Below the pieces are notes generated by a model. It saw only the letters and a list, made by a program, of their open reading frames with translations. It ran no database searches and was not told the DNA's origin. DNA of 64,000 nucleotides, from assembly GCA_030248135.1 (NCBI GenBank), contig JASANC010003530.1:1-64000 (forward strand), in the 5' to 3' direction. A program made the position numbers and the translations under genes. Below are positions 53,622 to 64,000 of the stretch, in pieces; position 1 is the first letter of the stretch, and the number at the start of each line of letters is the position of its first letter. The stretch is from Theristus sp. LFF4_11. Lineage: Eukaryota; Nematoda; Chromadorea; Monhysterida; Xyalidae.

Positions 53622-53629
53622 CACCTGAC

Positions 53630-53796
53630 CCCCCCTCTAAAATTAGGCAAACACCCCCCCTCACCCGAGGTCCCGCTTTCGCTACTGATCATGGGGGGTG
53701 GGGGTGGGTGGACCCCCCACAGAAAATTTTGAAAAAATGCACCCCCCCCATGGGACCCCCATGGGGGGTCCCTCCCACGTTACCATAGGTTGGACC
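53630..53796. repeat. G/C-homopolymer repeat piece
   Basis: Contains the palindromic word GGGACCCCCATGGGGGGTCCC-like hairpin and CACGTTACCATAGGTTGGACC. It is repeated, partly, directly after the next MITE. Confidence 0.7.
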
Positions 53797-54525
53797 TAGG
53801 GTTGTTAAACAAAAATGAAATTTTTTTTTTTTTTAAAAAAGTGATTAAAAAAAAACAAAAATGCCGATTTTTTTTTTAAAAAAAAAATTCGAAAAATTTT
53901 CCTCTAATATGCTCTGAAAACCTCAATTTTGGCACAATTTTTCGAAAGTTCAACAAAAATTTTCTTTGATTATACCTCGTAAAACCTTTAGCAGTCGATT
54001 TTGGGCCGTTTTACCGACTGATTTTAGGCTTCGACAACATCTGCGATGAAGTTTTTGAGCGTCCCAAAGCTTAGCCTACCATTTCCGATGCAGATAAGGT
54101 GACGATTCGCCTCGCAGAGCGTCCGATTGTGCTCGCTGCTCCGTTTGCAAGCGCTACGTTGTCTGGTTGCTGCTTCGTGTCGTGTCGTCGCGACACCATC
54201 AGAAGAATTGATCGAATTTCAAGGCGGTATGTTTGTCTTCACTTTAGCATCAGCTTAGCTGGGGACAATTAGTGACGTTTTGGAGGTCAAAACACAAGAA
54301 GAGGCATGGTGACGGTTTGGAAAAGGGGTAATTGAGGTCACCAAAACAAAATCTGCAAAGTTCCGCCATACGGGTGTCATTCGGGAGGCGCTTGCATATC
54401 ATATGTGGTTCTTCGGACTCCCTGATTGATTTAGCACAACTTTGATTTTTGAAATTTTTTTTTTAAAAAAAAAAATTTTTTTTTAAAAACAAAAATGACG
54501 ATTTTTGTTTTTTTTAACAACCCTA
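53797..54525. mobile_element. family B MITE, third copy in the cluster
   Basis: Full-length and same orientation as its two neighbours. Instead of an 8-bp duplication, about 50 bp of the G/C repeat (CCCATGGGACCCCC through CATAGGTTGGACC) occur on both sides, suggesting recombination between repeats. Confidence 0.85.
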
Positions 54526-54697
54526 CCCCCATGGGACCCCCCTGGGGGGGTCCCACGTTACCATAGGTTGGACCCCCCCTCACTTTTTGGTCGGCACCCC
54601 CCCCCCCCCACGGCACCATACCCCCCCTTCGAAAATTGTTTTGGGCCCACGGTAGTCCAGTACCGTGGGCGAGGGGGGGGGTGGGGGGGGGTACACC
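54526..54697. repeat. G/C-homopolymer repeat piece
   Basis: Includes CCATAGGTTGGACC, TTTTTGGTCGGCACC and CCCACGGTA words that also make up 55850-55975. It is interrupted by the family A copy that follows. Confidence 0.7.
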
Positions 54698-55433
54698 TAG
54701 AGATGTAAGCTTCAAAAAAAATTTTTTTTTATTTTTTTTTTTAAAGTAAAAAAATGAGCATTTTTTTTATTTTTTTTGTTGAAAATTTTTGAAAATTTTT
54801 CTTTCATGTGCCCTGAAAATGCCGTTTTTGGCATAATTTTTCGAAAGTTCAACAAAAATTTTCTTTGACTTTACCTTGTCACTTTGTCTTCAACGCTGCA
54901 GGTGGTATTCTGGATCGATTTATCGACTGTTTTCAGCCTTGGTGAGTGATGATCGACTCGCGCATTGAAGTACTTGAGCGTCGCAAAGGCTAGTTCAACA
55001 AATTCCGATGCCGCTAAGGTGAGATAGAAGCAGAGAACTCACATTTATGCATCGTTTTTCAGGATCTCGAAAGGTCGAAATTGCACTGTCTGCCACTGCA
55101 AGCGTAACTTCGTTGGTTGCTCGTTGCTGTTTCGCCTCGTGTCGTCATGATCACACCGGTTTGTTGTTGAACTTGTTTCCGTGTTATTTGAGGTGAATTG
55201 AGAGGCAAAACACGAGACGTGATGTCGTCGGTGGGAAAATGGGGTCGCCGAAACCAAGTCTGAAATTTTCACCCTCCTCCCATATGAGTGGGGGTCATAT
55301 GGTAAGTCGGTGGCTCCTCAGATGGTGATATTCGGACTCCCTGAAAAATTCTGAACAACTTTCATTTTTAAAAAAAAAATTTAAAAAAAAAATTTAAAAA
55401 AAAATAGAAATTTTTTTTTTCTTGACATCTTTA
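54698..55433. mobile_element. family A MITE, copy 3, with 8-bp target duplication
   Basis: Ends TAGAGATGTAAG and CTTGACATCTTTA. Flanking GGTACACC occurs at 54690-54697 and 55434-55441. 736 bp, about 97 percent or more like copies 1 and 2 by eye. No transposase. Confidence 0.9.
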
Positions 55434-55975
55434 GGTACACCCCCCCAGAGCACCAGAGACCGTCGGGTGGGGGGGGGGCACCGTGCCACCCCCCCTAAAA
55501 CCGGGCACCCCCCCCCCCCATCGGACCCCCCCCCTCGAAAATTTGGCCGACACCCCCCCCCCCCACACCCCCCATGAAATTTTGTCTGGCGGAGACCCCC
55601 CCCCAAAATTTTCCGTATACCCTAAATTTTTTTTCGAAAATTATGATTTTTTGTCTATAAAGTCCATAATATAAGCTGAATATATGATAACTTGACCATC
55701 TTCATTGTAATTTCAACGATTTTGCAGCAAAATTTAGCTTTTTTCCTTCAAAATTTAAGCGAAAAATTATCATGGGGGGGGGGTGGTGGGGGTGGACCCC
55801 CCACAGAAAATTTTGAAAAAATGCACCCCCCCCATGGGACCCCCATGGGGGGGGGTCCCACGTTACCATAGGTTGGACCCCCCCCTCACTTTTTGGTCGG
55901 CACCCCCCCCCCCCCCACGGCACCATACCCCCCCCTTCGAAAATTGTTTTGGGCCCACGGTACTGCACGGTACTG
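55434..55975. repeat. G/C-homopolymer repeat, reverse orientation of 4621-5135
   Basis: The order CACCAGAGACCGTCGGGTGG, CGGGCACCCC, AAATTTGGCC, ATAAAGTCCATAATATAAGC, TGCACCCCCC and CGGCACCATA is the reverse complement of the 4.6-5.1 kb block. Non-coding. Confidence 0.75.
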
Positions 55976-56620
55976 ATAAGTCACAAAATATATAGGGCGT
56001 TAATTAAAGTTAACTTCACGCTGGTTTTTTCTTCTTTGCCCGTTTTTCTTGGTAACATTGCGGCCTCTGCCCGAAGAGTTGTGCCCCGTTCAATTCCGGC
56101 CCGAATATTTTTGGCCCGGACGATTCCCGCCTGAATATTTCCGGTCCGGACGATTCCGGCTCTGCGAATTTTCCCCAGAACGACCGATAAACTGCTGGGA
56201 GTTGGGAGGATTGATTTTTTTCGCATTCCACAATCAACCAACGCAATCGACGATTTTAAAATGATTGCAAAAAAGAAAATAAACTTCAGCAAAATCTAAT
56301 CCCAAAACTAAGCAAAGTTGTTGTTGGTCTCCTATCCTAAGCCAAGCCTTTTACATAAAGGCTCTTCGGAAACGTGAGTTTTTGAAAAAAACTGTTTTGC
56401 CGTGATTTGTTTGATTTTGGATTCATCGAAGATCACGAAAAACGGTACAGGTGGTTTACTATTGCTCGAGAAACATTCGCCAGGCCGGAATTGTCCGAGC
56501 CCGAATTCTCCGGGCCGCAATCGAACAGGCCGCAATGAGCGGGCTGCAACTATTCAGGACGCAATTAGAGAGCCGCAATTGAACATACGCCTGTGTGAAT
56601 TAATGCAAATGGGCTGAGTT
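55976..56620. repeat. short GC motif arrays in opposite orientation plus dispersed repeat copy 2
   Basis: At 56090-56170, words like GGACGATTCCGGC repeat. At 56475-56580, their reverse-sense counterparts (CGGGCCGCAATCG) repeat. The part 56303-56600 matches 27063-27310. Non-coding. Confidence 0.6.
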
Positions 56621-56692
56621 TTGTCTTGTTGGATTCGGATTTCACATTCTCCCATTCCCATTCCGTGACTTATGAAGCTTCACGTTTTTTAA

Positions 56693-56882
56693 CAACCTAC
56701 TCAGCAGCTATTATCAATCTGAAAAAAATTTCTAACAATCTGATCGCAAAATTTTTGTCTTCGAAGACATTGCGCCAAAAAATGAGGTTTTCAGAGCATA
56801 TTAGAGGAAAATTTTTCGAACTTAATCGGCGTTTTTGTTTCTTTATTCATTTAAAAAAATCGATTTTTGTTTACCAATTCTA
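56693..56882. repeat. hybrid remnant of family B and the foldback, upstream of SF3B1
   Basis: The start (AACAACCTA, TTTTTGTCTTCGAAGACAT) resembles family B end and foldback words. The end (GAGGTTTTCAGAGCATATTAG, TTTTTGTTTACCAATTCTAG) resembles the other family B terminus. It lies 95 bp before the SF3B1 start codon. Confidence 0.5.
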
Positions 56883-56977
56883 GTTCCGTTCCCAATGTTA
56901 TTGAAAGAGATGGAAAAGAAGTTGTTTCTTTCTTTTCTTTAGCCAGTTCAACATTTGACACATAACATATAAAAACA

Positions 56978-59900
56978 ATGTCTGGCGGACCCTTGACAAG
57001 GGCAGCGGCAGCGGCGGCAGCTCGTGAAGGTAGTCGAAAAACGGTTGTCATTTTTAATTGTGAATTCCAATTTATAACCGTATTTTTGGAAATAGATATA
57101 GAATTCACTCACATTTGACAGTTTTTTTAATTCACCATTTTATATTTTTATTCATGTTTCTTCAGCAATCGAGGCCGAAGCAAATCGTTTGCAGTCGAGA
57201 AAGAGACCGGCTGCTGACGCCGACGACGACGTCGAGAACGGCGATGCAGGTGGTGCACAAAACAAGGTTGCTTTTGGGGCAACTGGAGAATACGACAAAG
57301 AAATTTACGATGGTCCGTTACGAGGAGGCTATGACACGTCGATTGCTGCTGACGACAGAGATGACGTGCGTTGTTGTGTTGGCGATTGCGATTGGTTGAC
57401 TGAGAATGGTTGACGCTGCTGATTGCGTCGTTGCTGCCATGCTAATGCCAATGCGCATACTATGCATTCAACATGTTGCAATATTATTGCGGACGTAACT
57501 GAACGATCGTTGCACCATTGCGTTTTGTTCTTCCGCACCATTCACGCGTTTTGGTTTTCTTTCAGGAAGACGACGACTTGGCGCCCGCAAAGCTTGGCGT
57601 TGGCGTTGTAAAACGAAGCACACTGTACACAGCACCGAAACTATTCGTGGAGGAGGCGTCGAAAAATGCAAAGGTACACCAACGCTGAGAAATTGCGATG
57701 GCAGTGGGCACTTTTTGTGAAAACTTCTTGTGATAAGGAGTTTTTTTTAATTTGAGCGTTATTATTTTGTGATTGCAGGAAGTTGACCCATTCGAGGCGA
57801 CAAGAACAAAAACAATCGCCGATCGCGAGGACGATTATCACGCTCGCCGGCGGCAGCAGCAGATTTCACCGGACCGACCAGATCCATTTGCTGATGGTGG
57901 GTGTTTGCTCGGTTTTTCTCCATTCTGCATTTCCAACATTTCTTTTTATCTCGTTTGTTGTTTTCGTCAAGCGAACGCCTTTGATTTCCTTTGTGGACGA
58001 AATACACAATTTCTGGAACGAGGTAGACTTCGTGTATATTTGCCGATTCAAAACGCATTGGTTTGGTTGGTTGTTTGTTGCATTGAATTTCGCTTGGTTT
58101 ATTGCTGCACAATTCTTCAATGTTCTCGTATCGTCTGAACCAATCTTATCACCAGTTCATTGGTCTGTTTTGAAAATGCTGGAAGGTACTTTTAAGTATG
58201 AGTGTTGGCAGTCTTGAAGACGAGGGTGTTTTTGATGGGACCAGCGTGGTGATCGGTTGTGAAGAACGTGTTTTTGCGAAACCTCACTAACTGGTCACCC
58301 TCCCCATTGTCAAGGTCTGGCGTCTCTGTGCTGACACACACGAGAAAACACGCAACTTGTGGTCGTAGATCGCGGCTGACACTCCGCTCCAAAACCTGTT
58401 GTCTCTTAGCCTTCACGTGGTTGTATGTTTATAGGGAAACATTTTCACTGTTTTTTCGCTGGCCCACTGAGTGAGTGAGAAATACTGAGCAGACGTTTTT
58501 TCCAATCTGCGACACTTGAAACAAGTCTGTGCACCTGCAACATTTTCAAATAAAGTTGAAGCGTCACTAATATTTTTGCTAGAATAGGGTGCAGGATTAA
58601 GTAGAAGGTTGCGTGGCAAATCCGGTATTGACAATCAATGTTGGAGTTTTTTACACAAAAAACAGGTTATCAACTCCAAGAAATGATTGCGAATTTGCGA
58701 TGCATCCTTCACAACATGAAATCTGTCCACACCCCACGCGTCAAAACCCTGAGCTACACACGCGGTCTAATAATACAAGAGATATAATTCTAGAGTGAAC
58801 AGCTTCCTTTGCTTCTCTGTGTGACAATTTCGACCGAGAAAAAGCTGCCTACCGATACGAAAGTTGAAAAACATGGCGGAATCGGGCAAATCGACGCAAA
58901 ATTTGGTACAGGAAATCGGTTTCCATTCAGGTGTAGTTTAAGAACTGCAATCAAAAGCTCACCACCCCACCTTCGCAGGATTGTGTTGTGTTAATGTTTT
59001 TGTCCCTCTGCAGCTCGGTGCGAATAACGAAGGTATAATGTTTTGATTTTGAGCTTGTGATTGCAATTCAAAGCGAGCGCACTCGGAAATTGAATCGACA
59101 AGTTGTCAGGTAGATTTTTAGAAAAGAAAAAACGTAAAACGTCAGTGCAAAAGGTCGATCGTATTTCGTGGTGTGCAGCTATTTTCTATCGTTTCGGTTT
59201 CACATTTCCATCGAACGCCGTTTCAAAGCATCTTTCCAAACGTATTTCTATTTGCAGGCGAGAAGACGCCCGACGTGCGCTCGCGAACGTACGCCACGAT
59301 CATGCGTGAACAGCAGATACAAGTGGAAAAGGTCGTTTCAGCGTTCGCTTGAAAGATTGTTTTGGGCATTTCGGCTTGCTTTTGAAATAAAGTCGCATAT
59401 TGGGTGTTTTTCGTGGTGTGCCGAATGGTGCCAAAAGAACTGAAATCTGAACGTTGATCATGACGCAAATACACAAACAATCAAGTTGTATGATGGTGCT
59501 GTGCATTTAGGTCTAGCAAACATCAAATGCAGAAGAGGGGTTGCCTCATTATCTCCATTTTGAAGCACTACATAATTCTGACTCACTCATTGTTTCTCAC
59601 AGGCGGCCGTTCGCAAGGAGATGACGGAGAAGGCGAAGTCGGGCGAGCTACAGGTCGCCAACAAGGACGCTGGTAAGATGGCAGAGGCCGCGACGAACGA
59701 GGCACCGCCGGCGAAACGCAAACGCTGGGACGTGGACACGCCGCAGGCACCGGTGCTCGGTGGGGGCTCGGCCACGCCCGCAACGCCCTCCGCCGCAGCG
59801 ACGCCAAGCATGGCACCGAAGAAGCGACTCGACATTGCTGAGGTCAGGCACTGTGGTGCTGAAATGCCATCAAATTGATTCACATCCGTGCGGTTGGAAC

Positions 59901-62900
59901 ATTGTGTTCGATGCACGAAAGACAAAGACGGTTTTTTACACTGAAATAGGTGTCAGGCAAGGTCATGGTTCCTGAATTTTTGGTTGAAAGATGCGCAACA
60001 GGCGCCATTTAATTTCCAAGTACTTTTTATTTCATATGTGAAAATTTTGTCTCTTCTAACGGGCTTTGCGCAACGTAGCCAACCCCTCTCCAGGCGCTGC
60101 GCGACGCGCGACACTAGCCGGGCATCGGGACACCCTAGAGACACAGCGTGGGAAAGCGCTCTCCCACAATATTGTGAAACATTTCCGATGACCCCACTAG
60201 CTTGTGCCAGTCAAAAAAGACAGCTAACGTTTGAGATGCTTAGATGCTTCTACTCTGTTATCTTATACAAAGCAACTGATTACAATAGCAGACATAAAAA
60301 GCAATGCTAAAGCTGAGCACAAGCGTTCAGATGGCGACGCCGGCCGTGCAACGCTGGGACGAGACGCCGAGCCACGTGCCGAGTGGCGCTCAGACGCCCT
60401 CAGCGACGCCCTCAACGGCGGCACGCTGGGACGCGACGCCCGGCGGCGCAGCAACGCCCGCAGCCACGCAGACGCCGCGGCGCAACAGATGGGACGAGAC
60501 GCCGCGCGGTTCGTGCTCCTCATTGCCTCTCGGTACAGGTGGCAATTGTTTTTTGTCATGAATGTTTCATTCGCTTTCCTTCAGAGCACATGACCCCCGG
60601 CGCGATGACACCCGGCTGGCAGGAGACGCCGCGCGCAGACGGCACCGACCGCGACACGTCCGAACCGTCCGTTAAGGTGAGCCGATGAAACGCGCCATGC
60701 AAGGGACACGATACTGTCCATATGAAGCACACCGTCAAGAAACTTGAGAAGCAATTGTGTTCTGTGATTGTGAATCTGTCAAACTCCGCCGACAGGTCGA
60801 AGACACACCGTCAGCATCGAAACGTCGCAGTCGTTGGGATCTGACGCCAGCGCAAACGCCGCAGATCGGCGGTGCGGCCGGGGCGACTACGCCGGGGCAG
60901 TTCACGCCCAGCGGGACACCGGCTGGCATGTTCACACCAACCGGCGGACAGATGACGCCGTCGATGATGACACCCGGTCAGTGGGGTGCCTGCTGCTGGT
61001 TCTGGCTGTTTGTCAAAAATCAACATCCCGTGATTCTCTGGTTCTTCGTATTCGTCCTTTTTGAAAATGGAACCTCGTATTTTTCTTTTTTTCTTTCCAG
61101 GTGGTACAACACCAATGGGCACGCCGGCGATGGCCCTGCAAACGCCGCATCCGAATCAATTAGGGGGCATGACCCCTGAGCAGATGCAGGCCTGGCGATG
61201 GGAAAAGGAGATTGACGAACGCAATAGACCTTTGTCTGACGAGGAACTGGAGGCTTTGTTCCCTGCTGGCTATAAGGTGCGCACCATTCGGTGTCTACAG
61301 TCAGTTATGCACTGTGAAAGAGGAGCACAAGGCTGGCATGCTGATTGGTCAGTGGAAAGACAAGTGCAACCAAGGGATCGGACAATATTTGAAACTGCAC
61401 ACATGTATGTTCGCGTCAGCAAAGCATTGGAGTAAAATGGCACATGCTTCCATTTGCACTGACACCAACAAAGTGCAAGCGCCCACGTTGCAGATCCTGG
61501 AGCCGCCGATGGGCTACGTGCCGATCCGTACGCCGGCGCGTCGTCTCACGGCCACGCCAACGCCGCTGTCCGGCGCCGGCGGTTTCGTGATGCAGGGCAC
61601 GCCGGAGAGGGGCACACTCGGCGACAAGAACTTGCTGCTGGACACGCAGCCGAAGGATCAGAGTCTGCCGCCGCTGAAGCCGGAGGACATTCAGTACTTT
61701 GACAAGCTGCTCGCGGACGTGGATGAGAGCGAACTGACGCCGGACGAGGCGAAGGAACGCGAGATCATGACCTACTTGTTGAAGATCAAAAACGGCACTC
61801 CGCCCATGCGAAAGGTTCGCCAAAAACGTGTCATGCTCTTTTTTCAATTGTGTTTGCCATTGTAACGAAATTGGAATATTCTATTTATTTATTTAGAGTA
61901 TTTCCACTCTAATTGCAGTCTGCACTGCGCAAAATCACCGAGAAAGCGCGTTGGTTCGGCGCAGCGCCGCTGTTCAATCACATTCTGCCGTTGCTGATGT
62001 CGCCGACACTCGAGGACCAGGAACGCCACTTGCTCGTTAAAGTCATCGATCGCATCTTGTACAAACTGGACGACTTAGTGAGACCCTATGTGCATAAGGT
62101 CGGTGGCGCTACTATGTTGGGTTGGATTGTTTGGTTTCACACTTTCTTGTTGTTCGCTTGATCTGCTATTTCCCACATACGTTTCTCCGTATCGATTCTG
62201 CTTTTCCACATTTCATTTTTACGACCTCTTCCAGATCCTAGTGGTCATCGAGCCCCTGCTGATCGACGAGGACTACTACGCTCGGGTGGAGGGTCGTGAG
62301 ATCATCAGTAATCTGGCGAAGGCGGCTGGCCTGGCCACCATGATCAGCACCATGCGGCCGGACATTGACAACATTGACGAGTACGTGCGCAACACCACGG
62401 CGAGGGCGTTCGCTGTGGTCGCATCGGCCTTGGGTCAGTGCACCGTTCTGAGCAAGATTCATTCAAACACAGATATTCTCTTTTTGAGATTATTTTGCTC
62501 ATCAATTGATACAGGTGAATGGGCATAAATGGCATGCGTTTGTCTGTTTTGTGAGCGGCCCGGGTGTGCAGTGTTTTTTTCAATGTGAAGGAATGTTTGT
62601 GTTTTTAGGTATCCCAGCGTTGCTGCCATTCCTGAAGGCGGTTTGCAAGTCTAAGAAGTCGTGGCAGGCGCGTCACACGGGCATCAAGATCGTGCAGCAG
62701 ATCGCCATCCTCATGGGCTGCGCCATTCTGCCGCATCTCAAGAGTCTCGTCGAAATCATCGAGGGCGGTCAGTTGCAGCGGACAGTGGTTGCTTGTCGCT
62801 CCCGTTTTGACGTATCGTAGAATGTAGCTCTGTTCTGCAGTCTCAGAGATCGATTCATAAGAGATGTGTTTGTGCGTGCGCAGGCCTGGTTGACGAGCAG

Positions 62901-64000
62901 CAGAAAGTGCGCACGATCACGGCGCTGGCGCTGGCTGCGTTGGCCGAGGCTGCGACACCGTACGGCATCGAGGCGTTCGACTCGGTGCTGAAGCCGCTCT
63001 GGAAGGGCATTCGCACGCATCGCGGCAAGGTGCGTTGCAATGCAACACTGTCACTGCATGTTGCACAATGGTGTGGCCACGCACAGCTGGAAACATACAA
63101 AATGCTTTGACAAATTGCAAAGTACAACTAAGCAATGTGCGTGCGGTGCAGGGCTTGGCGGCGTTCCTGAAGGCCATTGGCTACCTGATCCCGTTGATGG
63201 ATGCCGAGTACGCGTCGTACTACACGCGCGAGGTGATGCTCATTCTCATCCGCGAGTTCGCGTCGCCGGACGAGGAGATGAAGAAGATTGTGCTGAAGGT
63301 GACGCATCGTTGCTTCGGTCTCGTTCACTGTTGCCGCATGAGCACGTCATTTTCGATTTCTGTGCCTCTTTCAGGTGGTGAAACAATGCTGCGCCACCGA
63401 CGGCGTCGAGGCGCCCTACATCCGCGAGGAAATTCTGCCGCACTTCTTCCGCCACTTCTGGAACCATCGGATGGCGCTCGACCGACGCAATTACAGACAG
63501 GTTGCTGGCTGGGTTCTGTTTCAATTCGCACTTCGGCGTTTCTTTGTAAACACACGATCAATATCCACAGTGGCTGATCGTTTTGTTCGCTCGCACCTTA
63601 TTCTCTTTTTGAAACATGAGCGTCAGTGTATGCGGTGTCGGGGTTTATTTTGAGCAAATGAACCGCACAATTTCAGCTCGTTGATACAACCGTGGAGATT
63701 GCGGCCAAAGTTGGCTCGGCCGAAATCATCTCGCGTATCGTGGACGACTTGAAGGATGAGAACGAACAATACAGAAAAATGGTCATGGAGACGATCGAAC
63801 AGATCATGCAGGTTAAAAAAACCTTTGTATTGTTGTTCATCTTTTATGCTCCTCAGATGTGAAACCCGTTTTTTCTTCGGGGTTTTATTCTGTGGCATTT
63901 TCAGTATGTTTCGCTTGTGTCGTTGGAATTACGTTTTTTTCAGGATTTTTGCATTTTTTTGATTTTTGATTTTTGACGTTTTTGCAGAACATGGGTTCGG
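56978..64000 (+). CDS. SF3B1: SF3B1, splicing factor 3b subunit 1 (first 19 coding exons; cut by window end)
   Basis: Core U2 snRNP protein that clamps the branch-point helix in the nucleus. Exons: 56978-57029, 57166-57365, 57566-57673, 57779-57896, 59258-59331, 59603-59842, 60331-60508, 60585-60676, 60796-60976, 61101-61276, 61494-61814, 61919-62098, 62235-62433, 62609-62767, 62884-63029, 63152-63298, 63375-63500, 63677-63811 and 63988 onward. All are in phase, giving about 948 of roughly 1,300 aa. The N-terminus holds the TP-rich segment with RWDETP and WDATP repeats that bind U2AF-type partners and are phosphorylated. [20 protein letters not shown] is the conserved bridge, and HEAT repeats start near PPMRKSALRKI. 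Residues equivalent to human cancer hot spots are intact ([20 protein letters not shown]). Introns are mostly below 250 bp; intron 4 is 1.36 kb. The ATG follows a short repeat remnant upstream. Confidence 0.98.
57897..59257. other. SF3B1 intron 4
   Basis: The 1,361-bp intron is bounded by GATG/gtgggt and tttgcag. No repeat copy, nested gene or RNA gene could be supported inside it. Confidence 0.6.

Noticed and set aside
53339..53692. 100-aa or longer frames across family B copies
   Set aside because: They run through A/T tracts and MITE bodies, differ between copies, and have Lys/Phe-rich chance composition.

Overview
This window is animal nuclear DNA, very probably from a nematode. It has spliced genes with many short introns, metazoan SKP1, VAMP7, KLF and SF3B1 homologues, and a secreted protein resembling the nematode chondroitin-proteoglycan-4 (CPG4) family. 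Two LTR-retroelement remnants or copies and many non-autonomous DNA transposons are also present. There is no bacterial-style operon structure. Most long open frames outside the genes below are chance frames in AT-rich or low-complexity DNA.

Layout. 1-1.3 kb: an internally deleted Ty3-like polyprotein fragment (protease joined to an integrase C-terminus). 1.5-7.9 kb: a repeat field made of MITE family A, MITE family B and its broken pieces, G/C-homopolymer repeats, a GATA-rich foldback and a telomere-like degenerate TTAGG tandem. 8.0-10.2 kb (+): SKP1, six exons. 10.8-12.8 kb: two inverted-repeat elements. 13.0-16.9 kb (-): VAMP7-type longin R-SNARE, with two MITEs in its first intron. 17.5-18.5 kb: a tentative tiny gene, then a minisatellite that flips orientation. 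19.3-23.5 kb (-): an eight-exon Krueppel-like factor. 28.6-31.4 kb (-): a four-exon secreted, probably GPI-anchored CPG4-like protein. 32.6-40.5 kb (-): a complete, young LTR element. 40.5-49.4 kb: gene-poor DNA. 49.5-56.9 kb: a second repeat field with families A, B, D and F. 57.0-64.0 kb (+): the first 19 coding exons of SF3B1, cut by the window end.

The most unusual object is the LTR element at 32621-40494. Its LTRs differ by five substitutions and one 4-bp gap, so it moved recently. I see no reverse transcriptase or RNase H in it. ORF1 reads as Gag, zinc knuckle, aspartic protease, second zinc knuckle and an integrase-like region that has lost recognisable catalytic residues. ORF2 carries the full residue set of a DEDDy 3'-5' exonuclease followed by a CCHC knuckle, behind an apparent short intron. 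A second theme is a set of related non-autonomous elements with TAGGGTT/TAGAGAT ends and 8-bp target duplications (hAT-like), one of them 12 nt from a VAMP7 splice donor.

The cellular genes are unrelated neighbours: ubiquitin ligase adaptor (SKP1), vesicle fusion (VAMP7), transcription (KLF), extracellular matrix or eggshell-type protein (CPG4-like) and splicing (SF3B1). Exon boundaries were assigned by hand from GT/GC-AG sites and reading phase. They were not confirmed by RNA data.
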